The notes under the pieces: model-generated
The model's input: the letters and a program-made list of their open reading frames with translations, nothing else
Databases searched by the model: none
What the model was told of the DNA's origin: nothing
In this document: positions 16,828-25,258 of the stretch, in pieces
Numbering within the stretch: position 1 is the first letter of the stretch
How the letters are laid out: every line of letters begins with the position of its first letter
Position numbers and translations under genes: made by a program
Origin: Chitinophaga sp. XS-30
GTDB lineage: Bacteria; Bacteroidota; Bacteroidia; Chitinophagales; Chitinophagaceae
NCBI RefSeq assembly: GCF_008086345.1
Contig: NZ_CP043006.1
Location: 1-64,000 of the forward strand
Reading direction: 5' to 3'
DNA: 64,000 nucleotides

Positions 16828-17029
16828 CGCGCAGGAATTTTCGGTTCCAGAACTTCGGGGGAATAGCGATTTCCGTATTAAGCAGCACCTTTTTATTGTC
16901 TGTGCCGCAATACTGGATAAAGATAAGGCCGTGCCCTCCCGGCGCACCTTGCTTTTCGGGCAGATCGGTTTGATTGGTAACAACATAGTTTGTCGATTTT
17001 TTAGTCGAGTTCAATGTTATCAACTTCAA
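16685..17029 (-). pseudogene. Tyrosine integrase, N-terminal remnant
   Basis: A 114-residue frame with the arm-DNA-binding domain typical of Bacteroidota tyrosine recombinases: GLIFIQYCGTDNKKVLLNT, then EIAIPPKFWNRKFLRV. The core-binding and catalytic domains (the R-H-R-Y residues) are absent, because the frame ends at 16685 where the membrane-protein frame begins. The integrase that probably brought in the island has therefore lost its activity, and the island should be fixed in place unless another recombinase acts on it. Confidence 0.65.
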
Positions 17030-17133
17030 TAAAGGTACTTTAAAAAAAAGGGATGTTGTTATAGAATGCTGAAAATCAGCGTTCTAATGATGGGTTATGT
17101 AAGCCCGAATAAACTTCGATTTGCCACGTGCAA

Positions 17134-17180
17134 TCCCGTCCGGTCCATAGGTCTTAAAGCCACACTTTTGTGTGGCTTTT
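17134..17180 (+). repeat. Degenerate right attachment repeat 1, with hairpin
   Basis: TCCCGTCCGGTCC (17134-17146) is identical to the tRNA-Asp 3' end. It is followed by GTCTTAAAG and a hairpin AGCCACAC-TTTT-GTGTGGCT with a short T-run. No anticodon arm precedes it, so this is a tRNA 3' fragment and not a gene. Confidence 0.7.
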
Positions 17181-17201
17181 GTCATTCTGCACCTTTTTGA
17201 A

Positions 17202-17222
17202 GGTTACGTTCAAGGTTACGTA
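17202..17222. repeat. Paired direct repeat GGTTACGT
   Basis: GGTTACGT occurs twice with a 4-base spacer (17202-17209, 17214-17221). The same arrangement recurs at 17521-17541. Twelve-base-phased short direct repeats beside an attachment core are what arm-type binding sites of tyrosine recombinases look like; this is an inference. Confidence 0.5.
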
Positions 17223-17278
17223 ATAAGGGGCATGTGATGAAAGCCAATACAGGCGTGGTTTTAAAGATATCTGGACAA

Positions 17279-17327
17279 TCCCGTCCAGTCCGCAAGTCTT
17301 AAAAGCTACGCAAAACGCGTGGCTTTT
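17279..17327 (+). repeat. Degenerate right attachment repeat 2, with hairpin
   Basis: TCCCGTCCAGTCCGCAA (17279-17295) matches the tRNA-Asp 3' end at 16 of 17 bases. It is followed by the same GTCTTAAA segment and a hairpin AGCTACGC-AAAA-GCGTGGCT with a T-run. Together with copy 1 it suggests two successive integrations in tandem. Confidence 0.7.
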
Positions 17328-17520
17328 TTTATGGGCAAAAGTGGGGGGGGTACGGAGAGGATTACGCAGCACTTAATTTTGGCTGAAACACAGTGCAGAT
17401 AATGCTTTCGGCGTTCGGATAAAGTCCAAAGTAGTCCGAAACCCATCCGGAAATTTTTCCACCCCTTTTTGCCTCCGAAAAAAAGCAGTCCATTCTGATC
17501 CACTTCGATCCATCCGGTTC

Positions 17521-17541
17521 GGTTACGTACGAGGTTACGTA
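17521..17541. repeat. Second paired direct repeat GGTTACGT
   Basis: The same two-unit arrangement as at 17202 (GGTTACGT at 17521-17528 and 17533-17540, 4-base spacer). It marks the approximate right limit of the island. From 17,030 to 17,717 I see attachment-site debris and no convincing gene. Confidence 0.5.
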
Positions 17542-17717
17542 GGCAATCCCCCAAATTCACGCAACCTTTTTCCAGGAAATGCGAAGCGATGTTTAGGAAC
17601 AGACCACCGGTGTATTCGTTCTCAAACGCCTTCTCTTACAACAGCCTGAGGCCGAAAACGCTCCTTTCTCCAACCATGCCGAAACATCAATCTTTTTTTA
17701 TTACCTTAGTTCAGTAC

Positions 17718-18302
17718 ATGAAGGCGTATAACACTTTCACCGATAATGAATTGTATCTTCTGTTAGTTCAGGACAACGAAGAGGCATTTACCATTTTATA
17801 CCATCGGTATTGGAAGCGCATGTTATACAAAGCCGCTATAAAGTTACAATCCAATGCTGATGCGGAAGAGGTTGTTCAGGACGCCTTTACAGACATCTGG
17901 AAAAGCAGGCATCGCACACAAATACAAAATAGTTTTCATACCTATATTGCTGCCGTCATACGTTACAAGGTGATGGCAAAGATGGCCTCCAATAAACGGG
18001 GAATCACGGAAGCTGTGCATGCGTTGCATGTGGAAGACAACGCCACCGAGCAATGGCTCAGCTTTAATGCGCTGCGGAACGAAATCGAAAGATCGGTGAA
18101 AGCCCTGCCGGAGAAGTGCCAGCTGGTATTTCGGATGAGCCGGGAAAGAGGTATGAGCGATAAAGAAATAGCGCGGGACCTGAATATTTCCCCGAAAACG
18201 GTGGAGGCCCATATCTCCAGGGCGCTTAAATTCCTGCGTGTTTATATCAATAAATCCCTTTCCATTCTTGCATTTATCACTACGATCATAACGAAAGCGT
18301 AG
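17718..18302 (+). CDS. ECF-type RNA polymerase sigma factor (FecI/SigZ-like)
   Basis: A 194-residue sigma-70 family member of the extracytoplasmic type. Region 2 spans about 10-85 (DNEEAFTILYHRYWKRML, then ADAEEVVQDAFTDIWKSR). Region 4 lies at about 125-175 (ALPEKCQLVFRMSRERGMSDKEIA, then LNISPKTVEAHISRAL). It is the first gene of a sigma/FecR/SusC/SusD series and should transcribe that series when released by the FecR protein downstream. I prefer the ATG at 17718, which begins just before region 2; in-frame ATGs at 17589 and 17676 would add unconserved sequence reaching into the att region. Confidence 0.88.
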   Translation: MKAYNTFTDNELYLLLVQDNEEAFTILYHRYWKRMLYKAAIKLQSNADAEEVVQDAFTDIWKSRHRTQIQNSFHTYIAAVIRYKVMAKMASNKRGITEAVHALHVEDNATEQWLSFNALRNEIERSVKALPEKCQLVFRMSRERGMSDKEIARDLNISPKTVEAHISRALKFLRVYINKSLSILAFITTIITKA

Positions 18303-18376
18303 GAATTTTCATTTATTTTTTGTTCAATGTAGGGTAGTCCCCGTTTCTCATACACTATATAAGAAACGATTTACCT

Positions 18377-19507
18377 ATGACACGACCGACACGGGCGCAG
18401 CTGAACGAACTGGCCGATAAGTGGTTGAAGGGCACTATTACGCCATCGGAAAAGGAGTTGCTGGACAAATGGTATGACCTGGACGCAGCGGAGCCCCTTA
18501 CCTGGGATGACGAGTCTGAAGAGCAACTGGCTGCACGTTTACGCAATAATATCAATACGCGGAAAAATCCCTCATATTCCTCCGGAAGAAGGTGGCAAAT
18601 CCCCGCCGCCGCAATTGTATTGATCGCGTTGGGAATAGGCGCTTACTTATATGTTTTAAGATCAGATCCCCCCGGGCAGGTGGCTGTAATGAATAAGGAA
18701 GTCAAACCCGGAAGAAACCAGGCGATACTGACGTTGGGCAACGGGGAAAAAATTGTTCTTACCGATGCGGCAAACGGAGAAGTGGCGAGCCGCTCCGGCG
18801 TGAAGATTACAAAAACCGCCGACGGACAACTCATATATGATGCCGCTAATGCCACCGATGACAGCTCGCCGCTGGAATACAACTCCATAGAAGCCCCCGC
18901 CGGCGGGCAGTGGCAGGTAAAGCTGCCGGACGGTTCGGTGATATTCCTGAACGCTTCATCAGGCATTACCTATCCAACACGCTTCGTTGGTAACGAAAGA
19001 AAAGTACAAATGACAGGGGAAGCATATTTTGAAATAATACCCGATAAGAAAATGCCATTCCGGGTGGAAAGCCGCGGGCAGACAGTTGAAGTATTGGGAA
19101 CACATTTTAATATAATGGCCTATGCCGATGAAAAGATGATCAGGACTACGCTCCTGGAAGGATCTGTGAGGATCGTTACGGATTCGGAATCAAAAATGCT
19201 GGAACCGGGCGAGCAGGCGCAATTGGCGGGAAATAACCTGAAAGTTGCCCGTGACGTGGATATGGAGGAAGTGGTGGCCTGGAAAAACGGGTACTTTAAA
19301 TTCAATGAAAGCCTCGAAAGCATCATGGCAAAGATCGCAAGATGGTACGATGTAGATGTGGAATACCGGGATAAGCCCGCTTCAGACCTTACCTTCTCGG
19401 GAAAGATCTCAAGGTCGAGAGATATATCCGGAATTTTAAAGATGTTGGAATATACAGGGGATGTTCACTTTAAACTGGAGGGAAGAAAAGTGATCGTTAC
19501 TAAATAA
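18377..19507 (+). CDS. FecR-family anti-sigma factor
   Basis: A 376-residue inner-membrane regulator. A cytoplasmic N-terminus (1-70, containing the ADKWLKGTITPSEKELLDKWYD region that contacts sigma) is followed by one membrane span at about 73-94, then a periplasmic FecR domain (about 165-265) and a C-terminal DUF4974-like domain (about 300-376). By analogy to FecIRA, substrate binding by the downstream SusC (through its STN domain) is passed to this protein, which then frees the sigma factor. It lies 74 bases after the sigma gene and 138 before SusC. Confidence 0.93.
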   Translation: MTRPTRAQLNELADKWLKGTITPSEKELLDKWYDLDAAEPLTWDDESEEQLAARLRNNINTRKNPSYSSGRRWQIPAAAIVLIALGIGAYLYVLRSDPPGQVAVMNKEVKPGRNQAILTLGNGEKIVLTDAANGEVASRSGVKITKTADGQLIYDAANATDDSSPLEYNSIEAPAGGQWQVKLPDGSVIFLNASSGITYPTRFVGNERKVQMTGEAYFEIIPDKKMPFRVESRGQTVEVLGTHFNIMAYADEKMIRTTLLEGSVRIVTDSESKMLEPGEQAQLAGNNLKVARDVDMEEVVAWKNGYFKFNESLESIMAKIARWYDVDVEYRDKPASDLTFSGKISRSRDISGILKMLEYTGDVHFKLEGRKVIVTK

Positions 19508-19531
19508 ACAGGCAGCCAGGGCGCTCAAAAA

Positions 19532-19559
19532 CCAAATCCCGACTGGCATCGGGACTTGG
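19532..19559 (+). promoter_or_regulatory. Stem-loop between FecR and SusC genes
   Basis: CCAA-a-TCCCGA (19532-19542) pairs with TCGGGA-c-TTGG (19549-19559) around a 6-base loop with one mismatch. There is no T-run. It may protect or attenuate the mRNA at the step from regulator to the much more strongly expressed SusC gene. Confidence 0.45.
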
Positions 19560-19645
19560 CAGACGTTGAGCGTACCTCTCCTATAAGGATTAAAATTTTT
19601 GACTGGAATCAAACATTTAAGGTCTAAACCCAACAAACCAAAATT

Positions 19646-22600
19646 ATGCATTTAAAATTACATTTCAGGAGCCGTGGCCGCCGCCATGCTCTGGATCAAT
19701 TCGTACTCGTCATGAAACTGCTAGTAATTCTGCTAACTACCGCATTTATGCAGGTCAGCGCAAGTTCCTCCGCACAGCGAATTACCATGAACAAGGTCAA
19801 TGCCCCGCTGAGCGAAATAATTGATGAGATCAGGACCCAAAGCGGCTACGACTTTCTGTACAACAACAAGGTGTTAAAAGCCACCCATCCCGTTACCATT
19901 GATGTCCGGAACGCAAGTATCGAAACGGTGCTCGCTATTTGTTTTGGCCATCAACCGGTAACGTACACTATTTCAGACAATTTTATTGTCATCAAACGAG
20001 GCCGCGCTGATAAAACAATCATTCCCGCAGATATAAAAGGGAAAGTGACCGATGAAAAAGGAGCACCGCTGCCCGGCGCTTCCATTAAGGTGAAGGGGAC
20101 CAACCAGGCCACCAACACCGATGCCAATGGCGAATTTATCCTGAAAAATATTGCACCGGGAGCAGTGCTTGCCGTTTCATTCGTAGGTTTTGTTACGCAG
20201 GAAGTTGCCGTTGACGGCCGAAGCGCCATACATATTGTATTGGTCGAAAATACTGAAGCGTTGAATGAAGTCATAGTAGTGGGATATGGAACACAGCAGA
20301 AAATTAACCTGACAGGTGCGGTATCCACGGTTGATTCGAAAAGTATCGAAAACAGACCGGTCAGCAATCTTGCTACCGCACTGCAGGGAACATCACCCGG
20401 ACTTATTGTTACCCGTACTTCCGGGCAACCGGGCAACGAAAATATCGGGATACAACTGAGAGGGGCAACGTCCGCAAACGGAAATGTGAACCCTCTTTTA
20501 ATTGTAGATGGTGTTTCCGCGCCCATCAGCACCTTGCAATCGTTAAATCCGAATGATGTTGATAATGTGACCTTTTTGAAGGATGCGGCCGCGGCGGCCA
20601 TCTATGGCGCGCAGGCCGCGGGAGGCGTGATCCTTGTTACGACGAAAAAGGGCGTTGCGGGAAAAACGAAAATTGAATACTCCAACCTGTTCGGCGCCGA
20701 CAAAATGTTGAATGTTCCCCGGCGGATGACCTTGCTGGAGGAAGCCAGATTCAGCAATTTGTCCGCGGAAAATGCAGGCCTGGCACCGCCGTACCCCGCG
20801 GCGGATATTCAGCGGATCATTGATGGCGTGGAATATTACGTAGACCCCGTTGATACGAACAAATATGTTTACCTGAATCAAAAGGACTTTGTCAGCCAGA
20901 CCATACGCGATGTTACCACTATGCAAACGCATAACATAGCCGTCAGCGGTGGAACGGACAAATTGAACTTCCTGGTTTCCCTGGGAACCTACTCCAAAGA
21001 TGGCGCCTTTAAAGTGGGCCCGGACATGCACAACCGCTACAACGGAAGGGTGAACCTGGGTGCCAGGCTCAGCAAACATGTATCCATTGAATCAAGGATC
21101 TCCTATACGCGCAAAAGAACTGAAATGCCGTCGCGGGATGTTTCCGCATTGCTTTACCAGGCGCTTCGCCTCCGGCAAAAATGGCCCATATTTACCCCGG
21201 AAGGCAGACTGAGCGGCGAGGGCTCGTTCTCCGCCAACCAATCTTATGCTTACCTTAAAGAGGGAGGATATAATAACCGTAACGATAATAACTTCGATGG
21301 CGTTTTTACACTTAAAATAGCCGATGTTGTAAAAGGCTTGCAGCTGCGCGGCATCTATGGCGGAACATATAACCGGTCAGACCGCGATCATTTCTCCCGC
21401 ACAGTGGAGTTGTGGCAACGCTATTTCCCGGTGGCTTATATCAACCAGACGAATATGTTTGAAGTCACCCGTGGCGTGTACAACACAAACAACCTGCAAT
21501 TGCTGGCCGACTATTCTTTACGCCTGGGAGGGAAACATAACTTCCATGTGCTGGCCGGTTACCAGTTTGAGGATAGCAGAAGCTCATCAGTTTACACTTC
21601 AGCGCAGAACCTGGCCAGTAATGACCTCCCGACACTTGGTCTTGGTGAAGATGCTACCAAAACGAATAGCCAGACGATCAATACCTATGCATATAAGTCG
21701 TATTTCGGCCGCCTTAATTATAATTATCAAAACAGGTATCTCTTCGAAGCAACGATCCGCACCGATGAAAGCTCCAGGCTGGCGCCGGGCTTACGGGTAA
21801 AAACATTTCCTTCCGTATCCGCCGGGTGGAACATTCATAAGGAAAACTGGTTTCCCGCAGGCTCCTTTGTTTCTTCATTGAGGCTCCGGGCTTCATGGGG
21901 GCAGTTAGGAAGCGCCCTCGGGAACATCATCGGCAACTATGATTTCATGAACATGCTTTCCCGGAACAATAACCTGGTATTGGGTGCCGCGGAAGACCGT
22001 ACCATGTACTTCTATCAAAGCGTAGTTCCTTCCTCAAGCCTGACATGGGAAACGGTGGAAACCACTAACGGCGGATTTGATTTCGCCATGTTTGACAGCA
22101 AATTATCTGTTAGCGCGGACTACTACGTGAAATTCAACAGGAACATGCTCACACCCCTGCAATTGCCGGTAACCTTTGGGGTGGCTACACCGCGTACCAA
22201 CAACGGGGAACTGAAATCCTGGGGATGGGAGGTAGAGGCCAGTTTCCGGGACAGGATCGGAAAAGATTTCAGCTATTCGATCGGGTTCAACCTGTCAGAC
22301 AACCAGAACAAAGTCATGAACTATGCCGGAAGAAAAGTGGTGAATGCCGGGATCGTGAATATACTGGAAGGTTATCCATTGGGTTCCATCTGGGGATTTC
22401 AGACGGATGGATATTATCAATCGCAGGATGAAGTGGACAAAGCGCCATTTTACAATGCCCGGACAGGCGTAGGGGATGTCAAGTATGTAGATCAGAACGG
22501 AGATGACCGCATTAATATTGGCGGCGGGCTGTTTGACGATCATGGCGACCTTATCTATCTCGGAACGGATCAGCCACGTTATAATTTCGGGATCAACGGT

Positions 22601-23056
22601 GGATTTGAATGGAAAGGATTCGATTTTTTCGTCTTTTTCCAGGGCGTAGGATCACGGACTTTTTATGCAACCGTAAATACGGTGAACCCACAGGTGACAG
22701 CACCGCGTCAGCCATTGGCCATTCATAGGGACTACTGGACGGAAGATAACCGGGACGCGGCTTTTCCCCGCCCGTATAGCGGAGGGCAGCATAATTACGT
22801 GTTTTCAGATAAATGGATGCTGGACGGAAAATATATCCGTTTGAAAAATATCCAGCTGGGATATTCCCTGCCGGCCAGTCTGTTGCAGAAGGTCCATATA
22901 GCAAGAGCGAGGGTCTATTTTAGCGGCCAGGATCTTTTAACATTTTCAGGCCTCGGCATTTTTGATCAGATCTTCAATCCGGAATATAACAATAACGTTG
23001 AGTTTGAATATCCATTTGCGGCTACTGCTTCTATTGGACTGAACATTTCATTTTGA
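19646..23056 (+). CDS. SusC/RagA TonB-dependent receptor with STN signalling domain
   Basis: A 1136-residue outer-membrane transporter. In order it has: a signal peptide ending near 45 (hydrophobic core around LLVILLTTAFM, cleavage after SSA); a secretin/TonB short N-terminal (STN) domain at about 50-110, which contacts FecR; a carboxypeptidase-regulatory-like domain (about 130-205); a TonB box region with VVGYGT at 211-216; a plug ending about 340; and a 22-strand-type barrel to the C-terminal NISF. The STN domain marks it as a signal-transducing receptor belonging with the sigma/FecR genes upstream. The substrate is unknown, as no enzyme genes are attached. Confidence 0.95.
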   Translation: MHLKLHFRSRGRRHALDQFVLVMKLLVILLTTAFMQVSASSSAQRITMNKVNAPLSEIIDEIRTQSGYDFLYNNKVLKATHPVTIDVRNASIETVLAICFGHQPVTYTISDNFIVIKRGRADKTIIPADIKGKVTDEKGAPLPGASIKVKGTNQATNTDANGEFILKNIAPGAVLAVSFVGFVTQEVAVDGRSAIHIVLVENTEALNEVIVVGYGTQQKINLTGAVSTVDSKSIENRPVSNLATALQGTSPGLIVTRTSGQPGNENIGIQLRGATSANGNVNPLLIVDGVSAPISTLQSLNPNDVDNVTFLKDAAAAAIYGAQAAGGVILVTTKKGVAGKTKIEYSNLFGADKMLNVPRRMTLLEEARFSNLSAENAGLAPPYPAADIQRIIDGVEYYVDPVDTNKYVYLNQKDFVSQTIRDVTTMQTHNIAVSGGTDKLNFLVSLGTYSKDGAFKVGPDMHNRYNGRVNLGARLSKHVSIESRISYTRKRTEMPSRDVSALLYQALRLRQKWPIFTPEGRLSGEGSFSANQSYAYLKEGGYNNRNDNNFDGVFTLKIADVVKGLQLRGIYGGTYNRSDRDHFSRTVELWQRYFPVAYINQTNMFEVTRGVYNTNNLQLLADYSLRLGGKHNFHVLAGYQFEDSRSSSVYTSAQNLASNDLPTLGLGEDATKTNSQTINTYAYKSYFGRLNYNYQNRYLFEATIRTDESSRLAPGLRVKTFPSVSAGWNIHKENWFPAGSFVSSLRLRASWGQLGSALGNIIGNYDFMNMLSRNNNLVLGAAEDRTMYFYQSVVPSSSLTWETVETTNGGFDFAMFDSKLSVSADYYVKFNRNMLTPLQLPVTFGVATPRTNNGELKSWGWEVEASFRDRIGKDFSYSIGFNLSDNQNKVMNYAGRKVVNAGIVNILEGYPLGSIWGFQTDGYYQSQDEVDKAPFYNARTGVGDVKYVDQNGDDRINIGGGLFDDHGDLIYLGTDQPRYNFGINGGFEWKGFDFFVFFQGVGSRTFYATVNTVNPQVTAPRQPLAIHRDYWTEDNRDAAFPRPYSGGQHNYVFSDKWMLDGKYIRLKNIQLGYSLPASLLQKVHIARARVYFSGQDLLTFSGLGIFDQIFNPEYNNNVEFEYPFAATASIGLNISF

Positions 23057-23080
23057 TACGCACCTTAAAACAAATCGAAC

Positions 23081-24691
23081 ATGAAGCATCTATTATACCT
23101 TGCCATCCCGCTGTGTCTGTTAAGCGCCTGTGATGTTGACAGAATCTCGGAAACCAATCTCAGCGACGGGTCCTTCTGGAAGAGCGAGCGTGATCTGAAG
23201 GCTGCCACCAATTACCTGTACACTTTTCTGCCCAGCCTGCTGGTAACTTCTGATAACTGGTCAGACGACGGGTTTGGTACTGCGCCACATACCACAAGCG
23301 ACGGCACCAGGCTTGCGCCTGCAACATCCGGTGACTACAGCACGCCTTACAGGATCATACGGGCGGCATCCAACATTATGGAGAAGTCGTCATTAGCGGA
23401 AAATGCAGGGGTGCCCGCGCAGATTGTGGATATATATGTAGCGGAAGCCCGTTTCTTTCGTGCATGGGCTTATTTTCAGCTGGTGCAGAAATTTGGCGAC
23501 GTTCCGCTTATTTTAGGATTGTTAAAAGAAGATTCACCAGAGTTGACTGCGCCCCGGACGCCCAAAGAACAGGTGTACGAAGCGATTTATGCGGACCTGG
23601 ATGATGCCATTGCAAAGCTTCCCACGCCTACCGCAAGAGGTACGGCCGGATATGGACGTATCACCAATACGGCGGCGCTGGCGTTTAAAGCAAGGGTTGC
23701 TTTATTTGAGGGCACCCGTTCAAAGTTTCATCAGTACGGAGATCCGAACAAACATCTCTCACTGGCAGTAGCGGCTGCAAAAGAAGTGATGGAGAGCGGA
23801 GAACATCAGCTGTTTGATAATTATTTCGGACTTTTTCAGTATGAAGGCGAGGGCCGGCAGAATAGAGAGAACATGCTGGTGCGGCAATACGGCAGAAATA
23901 TTGCTGATAATATTTCCGGCTATAATTGCGGAACGCTGATAAACGGCGCCACAAACGCCACCAAGGCGCTGGTAGACGCTTACCTGATGAAAGACGGACT
24001 GCCCATCGAAATATCACCCCTGTATACCCCGCCCGCCACTTTTGCCGAAACATTTATTGACCGGGATGAGCGTTTGAATGCAACGATCATGAAACCCGGA
24101 GATCCGTATTTCTACAGCGTACCTTTTGTGGCGCCCGCCCTGGTGTATCACACCACGGCATATTGTCCGCGGAAATTTGTGGATGCCCATACAGTAGGAA
24201 CCGGGGTCACATTTATAGATTACCCGATCATCCGGTATGCAGAAGTGCTTCTGGCATATGCCGAGGCGCTTTATGAACTGAACGGATCTATTTCCGATGC
24301 GGACCTTAATGCAAGTATCAATCTTTTACGTGATCGCGCCAATTTGCCCGATCTCACCAATGCTTTTGTGCAGGATAATGGCCTGGACATGCGCAACGAG
24401 CTTCGCCGGGAACGAAGGGTAGAGCTGGCGATGGAGGGTTTCCGGTATTGGGATCTGATTCGCTGGAAGACAGCGGAAACAGAACTCCCCAAAGCTATTC
24501 TGGGTAGCTATTTCTTTGCGGACGAACCGGGTTTTTCAACTGCAAGCCCGAAGCTCACGCCCGACAATTATATTTTATTGCAAGCCGCTGCCAACAGGAT
24601 GTTTGACCCGGAAAAGGATTATTTATGGCCTTTGCCGGTGAACGAGCTGGCGCTGAATCCGCAGTTGAAGCAGAATCCGTATTGGGAGTAG
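23081..24691 (+). CDS. SusD/RagB outer-membrane lipoprotein
   Basis: A 536-residue lipoprotein that forms the lid of the SusC transporter at the cell surface and binds the substrate. Lipobox LLSAC gives the acylated Cys17. The N-terminal TPR-like half contains the family segment EARFFRAWAYFQLVQKFGDVPL (as AEARFFRAWAYF, LVQKFGDVPL). The C-terminal half has RYAEVLLAYAEA, then RRERRVELAMEGFRYWDLIRW, and the end LNPQLKQNPYW. It starts 24 bases after SusC in the same transcript. Confidence 0.95.
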   Translation: MKHLLYLAIPLCLLSACDVDRISETNLSDGSFWKSERDLKAATNYLYTFLPSLLVTSDNWSDDGFGTAPHTTSDGTRLAPATSGDYSTPYRIIRAASNIMEKSSLAENAGVPAQIVDIYVAEARFFRAWAYFQLVQKFGDVPLILGLLKEDSPELTAPRTPKEQVYEAIYADLDDAIAKLPTPTARGTAGYGRITNTAALAFKARVALFEGTRSKFHQYGDPNKHLSLAVAAAKEVMESGEHQLFDNYFGLFQYEGEGRQNRENMLVRQYGRNIADNISGYNCGTLINGATNATKALVDAYLMKDGLPIEISPLYTPPATFAETFIDRDERLNATIMKPGDPYFYSVPFVAPALVYHTTAYCPRKFVDAHTVGTGVTFIDYPIIRYAEVLLAYAEALYELNGSISDADLNASINLLRDRANLPDLTNAFVQDNGLDMRNELRRERRVELAMEGFRYWDLIRWKTAETELPKAILGSYFFADEPGFSTASPKLTPDNYILLQAAANRMFDPEKDYLWPLPVNELALNPQLKQNPYWE

Positions 24692-24708
24692 TATGCATCA
24701 ATGACTAA

Positions 24709-24741
24709 GACACAGTGCTGTATTTCGATACAGCCTGTGTT
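24709..24741 (+). terminator. Long hairpin after SusD
   Basis: CACAG-t-GCTGTAT pairs with ATACAGC-CTGTG around a TTCG tetraloop (24711-24739, one bulged base), extending by an A-T and a G-T pair. It begins 17 bases after the SusD stop. Without a clear T-run it may act as a 3' mRNA stabiliser or a weak terminator. Confidence 0.55.
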
Positions 24742-24816
24742 GTCATACCAGGCTGCCACTGCAATAATTGCTGTTTCTCTCCGGGATGCTTTTGTAGCTG
24801 GCTTTTTTTAATTACT

Positions 24817-25110
24817 TCAATAACTGCAGATCTGTATCCTGAACTGCCGATCTGGTCCGGGCGTTGCCGGCCCTCCCTGTTTGTAACCGCGGGGGGAAAC
24901 ACTGAATTGTTTTTTAAACTCATGGCTGAAATACTTGGTATCGTTATAGCCTACACGGTCGGGTAAATGAGCCGGTGCGTAGTACTGCGGCAGCCTGCTG
25001 ACAATCTCCCATTTGACATTTTGCTTATATTTGGCCGGTGTCGAATGGGGATTGTACTTTTTATTTACCTGGCCGGGAGCAATACACCTGCAATATTTGA
25101 ATCCAGATGG
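24817..25110 (-). pseudogene. AraC-family regulator remnant
   Basis: An open frame of 98 codons without a start codon lies between TAA (25111-25113) and TGA (24817-24819). Its middle reads DRVGYNDTKYFSHEFKKQFS and continues VSPRGYK, the second helix-turn-helix and C-terminus of an AraC-family protein. The sequence before it (GQVNKKYNPHSTPAKYKQNV and onward to PAHLP) does not resemble the first helix-turn-helix, so the fragment looks like a chimera or a degraded copy. From 25,115 to 25,258 the DNA is AT-rich with no gene. Confidence 0.5.
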
Positions 25111-25258
25111 TTACCGATTATAAGAAAATAGACTTGTTTAGGAAAACATTTTAAAGCAAAAGATCATTATTACATTCGTTTTTGTAGATTTTCTACAAAA
25201 TTTAACGAAAAAATTCTATAAAAAGAGAAACTTGGCTTTTCCACCTCCCCTCACCTCC

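Noticed and set aside
17134-17295. Two further tRNA-Asp genes
   Set aside because: Only the 3' terminal 13-17 bases are present; no anticodon or D arm.
17154-17560. Two minus-strand frames of 72 and 84 codons between the attachment remnants
   Set aside because: They run through hairpins and GGTTACGT repeats and show no domain; treated as debris.
19646-24691. Polysaccharide utilisation locus with enzymes
   Set aside because: No glycoside hydrolase, lyase or esterase gene lies within or next to the first SusCD locus.
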